A stretch of DNA of 11,281 nt from positions 1 through 11,281 of the forward strand of contig CACZQG010000165.1 in NCBI GenBank assembly GCA_902783235.1, in the 5' to 3' direction. The translations under genes and the position numbers were made by a program. How positions within the stretch are numbered: the first letter of the stretch is position 1; the number at the start of each line of letters is the position of its first letter. This stretch comes from an uncultured Ruminococcus sp. Lineage in GTDB: Bacteria; Bacillota; Clostridia; Oscillospirales; Ruminococcaceae. The notes beneath the pieces were generated by a model, which had not been told where the DNA came from, searched no databases, and saw nothing but the letters and a program-made list of their open reading frames with translations. Of the stretch, positions 8,040 through 11,281 are shown piece by piece.

Positions 8040-8181
8040 TTCAATAAGGGGCGTCGCCCCGTCATTCAACGAACGACTTGGGGCATTTGCCCCTTAGTCT
8101 TTCAGTGGGGAATGAATTCCCCCACTGAAAGACTAAGATGACCACCGCCTAAGAGGCGGGGGTCATAAGTCGTGAGTTATA
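8040..8181 (+). repeat. Structured intergenic repeat, copy 2 (hairpin plus cloverleaf)
   Basis: A 142-bp element and the better-preserved copy. H1 is GGGGC/GCCCC (8048-8052/8056-8060). The closing stem ACGACTT/AAGTCGT (8073-8079/8167-8173) encloses H2 (8080-8084/8089-8093), a perfect 17-bp H3 (8094-8110 with 8120-8136) and H4, ATGACC/GGTCAT (8138-8143/8161-8166) with an inner CCGCC/GGCGG. Only one base (G at 8137) is unpaired at the junction. Compared with copy 1, changes fall mainly in hairpin loops, the H4 apex and two H3 pairs. It lies in a divergent intergenic region with a promoter on either side pointing away, so it is not obviously part of either flanking transcript. Confidence 0.82.
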
Positions 8182-8314
8182 AGATGATTTTGTTTAATTT
8201 TATTAATTAATAATGCTGCATATTATTAAGGCAAATAGAAAATAATGTGTGATAAAATTACTATTTAGCATTTATTCAACTTGTACAATAATTTGAAAAA
8301 ACATATGATTTAAC

Positions 8315-8343
8315 TTGTTTTTTTTCTCTGCTTATGTTATAAT
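8315..8343 (+). promoter_or_regulatory. Extended -10 sigma-A promoter for the MATE fusion gene
   Basis: TTGTTT (8315-8320) and TATAAT (8338-8343) are 17 bases apart, and TG at 8335-8336 gives an extended -10 (TGTTATAAT). The start codon lies about 55 bases downstream. Confidence 0.7.
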
Positions 8344-8398
8344 AGTATTATCGCTTTTTATAAGTATACTACTTAAATTCTTGAATAAGGGTGATTAA

Positions 8399-10153
8399 AT
8401 GGTAAATAAGCTTTTTAAACAAATGCTGCTTACACAGATAATTTCGTCTATGACCGTAATGCTGTGTATGCTTGTAGACAGTATAATGATAGGACATTTT
8501 CTTGGTATTGATTCTATGTCTGCTTATGGTTTTTCATCTCCTATACTTCTTGTGTTCGCTGCTCTGGGCTGCATGATCTCGGCAGGTGTACAGGTTGTGT
8601 GCGGCAGAACTACAGGCAGTGGAGATAAAGAAGGAACAAACGCCTGCTATACAGCATCAGTTATTATAATTGCTGCTATAGCGGCTATAGGCGTTGCAGT
8701 TGTTTTGATATTTACAGATCCTATTTGTGTTTTATTGGGTGCAGGACAACCTACCCCGGATAACGAGGTATTCTATCTTACTCGTGACTATCTTCGTGGA
8801 TTTATTATAGGTGCTCCCGCATTTCTTGCTTGTCAGGTAATGGTGCCTTATATGCAGATATCCGGTAACAGGGTGAGACTTGTTGTGGCAGTGGCATTAA
8901 TGACTGTTGGAGATATTCTGTTTGATTTCTTTAATGTTTTTATTTTCAAGGCAGGCACTTTTGGAATGGGACTTGCTTCAAGCTTCAGCTATCTGATAGC
9001 CTTTGTTATAGGTATAGTCTATTTTGTAAAGAAGGATTGTGCTTTCAAGCTTGATCTGAAAGGTATGAATATCAAGGTTTGCGGTAATCTTGTGGCAGCC
9101 GGTGTACCAACTCTTATTAATCAGATAAGCCTTGTGTTCCTCACGCTGCTTTTGAATAAAATACTGCTTGATGTGGGCGGCAATATTGCGGTAGCAGCAT
9201 ATTCGGTAATATCCACCTCAGGAAATATATGCTATTCATTCAGTTCCGGAATCGCAGCAGTCGCCCTTACCTTATCTTCCATATTTTATAGTGATGAAGA
9301 CAGGTCAGCACTGAAAATGACAGTGAGGAGCATGAGCATCTATGCTGTAGCCATCTGTGGAATAGTTACCCTTGGAGTGCTGGCTGCTGCTACGCCAATG
9401 GTCATGATGTTCCTGGAAAAGCCGGAAGCAGAGGATATAGCGGTAACAGGCTTGCGTATATTTGTATTATCCCTTGTTCCATGTGCGCTGAATACCTGCT
9501 TCAAGAATTATTATCAGGGTATAGAGCGTGTCAAGCTTTCAATGCTTATATCGGTTCTTCAAAATTTTGCCCTTACAGCTCTTTCTGCTTTCATACTCAG
9601 CCGATTCTTTGGCATTATAGGTGTATGGCTGGGATTTATAGCAGGGGAGTCGCTCACTCTGATAATAGTTTCCATATATGTATTCTATAAAAACGGAAGA
9701 TTTTCCCTCTCGGCTGCTTCCTATTCATTATTACCGGCTGATCTGGGAGTAAAGGAACAGGATTGCATTGAGTTTTCAATTACTGAACCGGAGATGGTAA
9801 GAGATGCTTCCGAAGCAGCCTTCAAATTCTGCCGTGAAAAAGGTATCAGCAATAAGGTAAGCTCACTGATATCCCTTTGTATTGAAGAAATGGGCAATAA
9901 TATCACCGAGCACGGATTTGTCAATGCTAATAAGGATAATATGATAGATATAAGGGTAATGATCAAAGATGGTTCTCCTACTTTGCGAATAAGGGATAAC
10001 TGCGGTAACTTCGATCCTATCAAATATCTGGAGCTTCACAGGGGAGATGAAGACCCCACCCAGCATATCGGTATCAGAATGGTAATGAAGATCGTTAAGA
10101 GTGCCAATTATGTAAACTCTGTTGGTCTTAATAACCTTACTCTTACAATGTAG
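8399..10153 (+). CDS. MATE-family transporter fused to an RsbW-like GHKL ATPase domain
   Basis: 584 residues, against about 450 for ordinary MATE exporters. Residues 1 to about 432 form a polytopic membrane protein with MATE features, beginning LFKQMLLTQIISSMTVMLC and including MLVDSIMIGHFLG. Such proteins usually export drugs or metabolites by Na+ or H+ antiport. Residues about 455-584 are soluble and match the HATPase_c_2 fold of SpoIIAB/RsbW anti-sigma kinases: an N-box with E497, N501, H505 and G506, a G1-like DNCGNFDP (533-540), and a G2-like HIGIRMVMKI. The G1 box has Cys535 where D-x-G usually has Gly, and G2 lacks the first Gly, so ATP binding may be altered. The start has AAGGGTG (8387-8393) upstream. 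The gene is flanked by its own promoter and terminator, so it is monocistronic. Substrate and the role of the ATPase domain are unknown. Confidence 0.9.
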   Translation: MVNKLFKQMLLTQIISSMTVMLCMLVDSIMIGHFLGIDSMSAYGFSSPILLVFAALGCMISAGVQVVCGRTTGSGDKEGTNACYTASVIIIAAIAAIGVAVVLIFTDPICVLLGAGQPTPDNEVFYLTRDYLRGFIIGAPAFLACQVMVPYMQISGNRVRLVVAVALMTVGDILFDFFNVFIFKAGTFGMGLASSFSYLIAFVIGIVYFVKKDCAFKLDLKGMNIKVCGNLVAAGVPTLINQISLVFLTLLLNKILLDVGGNIAVAAYSVISTSGNICYSFSSGIAAVALTLSSIFYSDEDRSALKMTVRSMSIYAVAICGIVTLGVLAAATPMVMMFLEKPEAEDIAVTGLRIFVLSLVPCALNTCFKNYYQGIERVKLSMLISVLQNFALTALSAFILSRFFGIIGVWLGFIAGESLTLIIVSIYVFYKNGRFSLSAASYSLLPADLGVKEQDCIEFSITEPEMVRDASEAAFKFCREKGISNKVSSLISLCIEEMGNNITEHGFVNANKDNMIDIRVMIKDGSPTLRIRDNCGNFDPIKYLELHRGDEDPTQHIGIRMVMKIVKSANYVNSVGLNNLTLTM

Positions 10154-10171
10154 AATTACATATTTTGATCA

Positions 10172-10214
10172 AAAAACCGCCGGTCATATTTACCAGATAT
10201 GACCGGCGGTTTTT
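10172..10214. terminator. Very strong intrinsic terminator after the MATE fusion gene
   Basis: An 18-bp perfect stem (10172-10189 with 10197-10214) has a seven-base loop. It has A-run and T-run flanks on both sides, so it can work in both directions. It sits 18 bases after the stop codon. Confidence 0.95.
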
Positions 10215-10264
10215 GTGTAATATTTTTCATTAAGTTAATTTATATAATTTTATCGGCTTAAAAA

Positions 10265-10298
10265 TTGACGTTCGGGAACGAAACTTGACGTTCAGGAA
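10265..10298 (+). repeat. Two 14-bp direct repeats upstream of tandem promoters
   Basis: TTGACGTTCRGGAA occurs at 10265-10278 and 10285-10298 with a 20-bp period, close to two DNA turns, and ends just before the -35 box at 10306. The first copy also contains an internal dyad CGTTC-GG-GAACG (10269-10280). The position suggests an operator for an activator or repressor of the downstream LRR gene. Confidence 0.45.
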
Positions 10299-10305
10299 AA
10301 CCCTA

Positions 10306-10333
10306 TTGACTTTTTCTGGATTTATGGTATAAT
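10306..10333 (+). promoter_or_regulatory. Upstream sigma-A promoter (P1) of the LRR gene
   Basis: TTGACT (10306-10311) and TATAAT (10328-10333) are spaced 16 bases apart with an extended -10 TG at 10325-10326. The expected transcript would carry a leader of a little over 200 bases. Confidence 0.7.
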
Positions 10334-10392
10334 AAAGCCGTGGCAAAACGCTTTTCGACAGTGCTTTGTTAAAAAAATAAACAATGAAAGGG

Positions 10393-10421
10393 TTGACAAA
10401 TATGCTGAAGTATGGTATAAT
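10393..10421 (+). promoter_or_regulatory. Downstream consensus sigma-A promoter (P2) of the LRR gene
   Basis: TTGACA (10393-10398) and TATAAT (10416-10421) are separated by 17 bases with an extended -10 TG at 10413-10414, a full consensus. Both promoters share the string TATGGTATAATAAA, as if one were copied from the other. Confidence 0.85.
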
Positions 10422-10480
10422 AAAAGATTATATATATATATCGTAGCTTCTACTTCGTCAACCAAAATAAAATATGTTAA

Positions 10481-10533
10481 AAAAGCGTACTCTATGGGAT
10501 AGGTGTGTAACCTGTCCTGTGGGGTGCGCTTTT
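10481..10533 (+). promoter_or_regulatory. Long leader hairpin, possible attenuator, in front of the LRR gene
   Basis: Bases 10481-10504 pair with 10510-10533 over 24 positions without a mismatch if G-U pairs are allowed (six wobbles), leaving the five-base loop GTGTA. The descending arm ends GCGCTTTT, terminator-like, and 11 bases later comes the ribosome binding site AAGGAGG (10543-10549). The wobble pairs argue for an RNA-level structure. It could terminate, stabilise the mRNA 5' end or serve as a protein-binding leader; no metabolite-sensing fold was recognised. Confidence 0.6.
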
Positions 10534-10556
10534 GTGCGTTTTAAGGAGGAATTTTA

Positions 10557-11281
10557 ATGAAACTAAAGAAACTTTTAGCCGCAGCGGTGTCTGTGGTGAC
10601 ACTTGCGGCGGCTGTGCCGATGCAGTCGGTGCAGGATTTTATAGATGATTTTTCCCTTACGGCGAGTGCGAGGGGTGATGTTACAAGCGGCAACTGCGGA
10701 ACAGCAGGACACGAAAGTGAGGTTACATGGAAGCTTACCGAAACAGGCGGAACGGTCACATATAATAATGGCAACGGCGATGTTACTGAGTCGGCATTAA
10801 AACTCACCATAAGCGGAACGGGCGATATGGCGGATTATGAAAGTAGTAATGCTCCGTGGAATAGCCAAAAAGCTCAAATAACAGAAGTTGAAATAGCAAG
10901 CGGTGTTAAAAATATCGGTAATTATGCATTTTATTGCTGTACATCACTTGCAAGCATAACTATCCCGGACAGTGTTACAAGTATCGGTGAGTGGGCATTT
11001 CGTGACTGTATGTCACTTAAAAGCATAACTATCCCGGACAGTGTTACAAGTATCGGTGTGGTTGCATTTTGTAACTGTAAGTCACTTACAAGCATAACTA
11101 TCCCGGACAGTGTTGAAAGTATCGGTTTCTTGGCATTTGGCAGCTGTAATTCACTTGCAAGCATAACTATCCCGGGCAGTGTTACAAGTATCGGTGCTGG
11201 TGCATTTTCTAAATGTGAGTTACTTACAAGCATAACTATCCTGGGCAGTGTTACAAGTATCGGTAATTATGCATTTAAGGA
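10557..11281 (+). CDS. Secreted BspA-like leucine-rich-repeat protein (3' end outside window)
   Basis: An open frame runs from the ATG at 10557 to the window edge (241 complete codons) with no stop. The start has a perfect AAGGAGG seven bases upstream. It begins with a signal peptide ([20 protein letters not shown]; cleavage perhaps near TASA, residues 35-38). A short beta-type domain follows with [10 protein letters not shown] and APWNS, typical of the region before LRR_5 repeats. From about residue 105 there are 23-residue repeats of the form [22 protein letters not shown], at least five complete or partial here. BspA-like LRR proteins are surface or secreted proteins often used in adhesion or protein-protein contact; the partner is unknown. 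The N-terminal coding sequence is visibly more GC-rich than the other genes. A later anchoring or dockerin domain cannot be seen. Confidence 0.9.
   Translation, partial: MKLKKLLAAAVSVVTLAAAVPMQSVQDFIDDFSLTASARGDVTSGNCGTAGHESEVTWKLTETGGTVTYNNGNGDVTESALKLTISGTGDMADYESSNAPWNSQKAQITEVEIASGVKNIGNYAFYCCTSLASITIPDSVTSIGEWAFRDCMSLKSITIPDSVTSIGVVAFCNCKSLTSITIPDSVESIGFLAFGSCNSLASITIPGSVTSIGAGAFSKCELLTSITILGSVTSIGNYAFK
10953..11281 (+). repeat. 69-bp tandem repeats inside the LRR gene
   Basis: The string AGCATAACTATCC begins at 10953, 11022, 11091, 11160 and 11229, exactly 69 bases apart. The core covering AGCATAACT to AAGTATCGGT is almost unchanged at the DNA level, including synonymous sites, while the bases around GCATTT vary. 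This points to recent duplication or gene conversion between units. Confidence 0.95.

Noticed and set aside
8073..8173. Cloverleaf shape suggests a tRNA
   Set aside because: Arm lengths do not fit a tRNA (17-bp arm), and there is no anticodon loop, T-loop motif or acceptor end. The likeness is only in the topology.
20..8288. Palindrome TTGTACAA at 20-27, 5873-5880 and 8281-8288
   Set aside because: Eight-base sites in AT-rich DNA, one of them inside a gene, with no shared context; probably chance.
10384..10446. Small + strand frame starting MKGLTNMLKY
   Set aside because: It lies directly over the P2 promoter boxes and has no ribosome binding site of its own.
10931..11233. Open frame on the - strand with repeated protein sequence
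   Set aside because: It is the antisense shadow of the LRR repeats; the + strand frame has a signal peptide, a ribosome binding site and a known family pattern.
10953..11281. Regularly spaced repeats resembling a CRISPR array
   Set aside because: The units are head-to-tail coding repeats of 69 bp in one open frame with LRR residues; there are no unique spacers of constant length.

Overview
The window looks like a chromosomal segment of an anaerobic, AT-rich, spore-lineage Firmicute. The best guess is Ruminococcus or a close relative in the Oscillospiraceae. The reasons are a secreted protein ending in a type I dockerin with two duplicated calcium loops, a sipL-like/spoIVA pair, a BspA-like leucine-rich-repeat surface protein, and Gram-positive ribosome binding sites and sigma-A promoters. 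The genus is inferred, not proven.

Layout. 1-137: possible tail of an upstream reading frame and the leader of the first gene. 138-2243 (+): secreted HExxH metallopeptidase-like protein (DUF6055 type) with a left-handed beta-helix region and a C-terminal dockerin. 2244-2699: first copy of a roughly 143-bp structured repeat, an intrinsic terminator, a possible sigma-E promoter and the sipL leader. 2700-4238 and 4256-5731 (+): two-gene spore-coat operon, SipL-like (SPOCS domains plus LysM) and SpoIVA. 5741-5761: hairpin terminator shared with the convergent gene. 5771-7807 (-): methyl-accepting chemotaxis protein with a dCache sensor carrying the amino-acid-binding motif. 7808-8398: divergent intergenic region with a near-consensus sigma-A promoter for the chemoreceptor, the second copy of the structured repeat, and an extended -10 promoter for the next gene. 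8399-10153 (+): MATE-type transporter fused to an RsbW/SpoIIAB-like GHKL ATPase domain, followed by a very strong terminator. 10215-10556: two tandem sigma-A promoters, 20-bp-spaced direct repeats and a long G-U-rich leader hairpin. 10557-window end (+): 5' part of a secreted leucine-rich-repeat protein built from near-identical 69-bp repeats.

How the genes relate. SipL and SpoIVA are expected to act together on the forespore surface to build the coat basement layer. The dockerin peptidase, the LRR protein and the chemoreceptor fit a gut or rumen lifestyle of extracellular contact and nutrient sensing, but nothing in the sequence links them as one pathway. The most unusual signal is the duplicated intergenic element. 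Both copies can fold into one hairpin followed by an almost gap-free cloverleaf (a closing stem around three hairpins), and no coding feature explains it.
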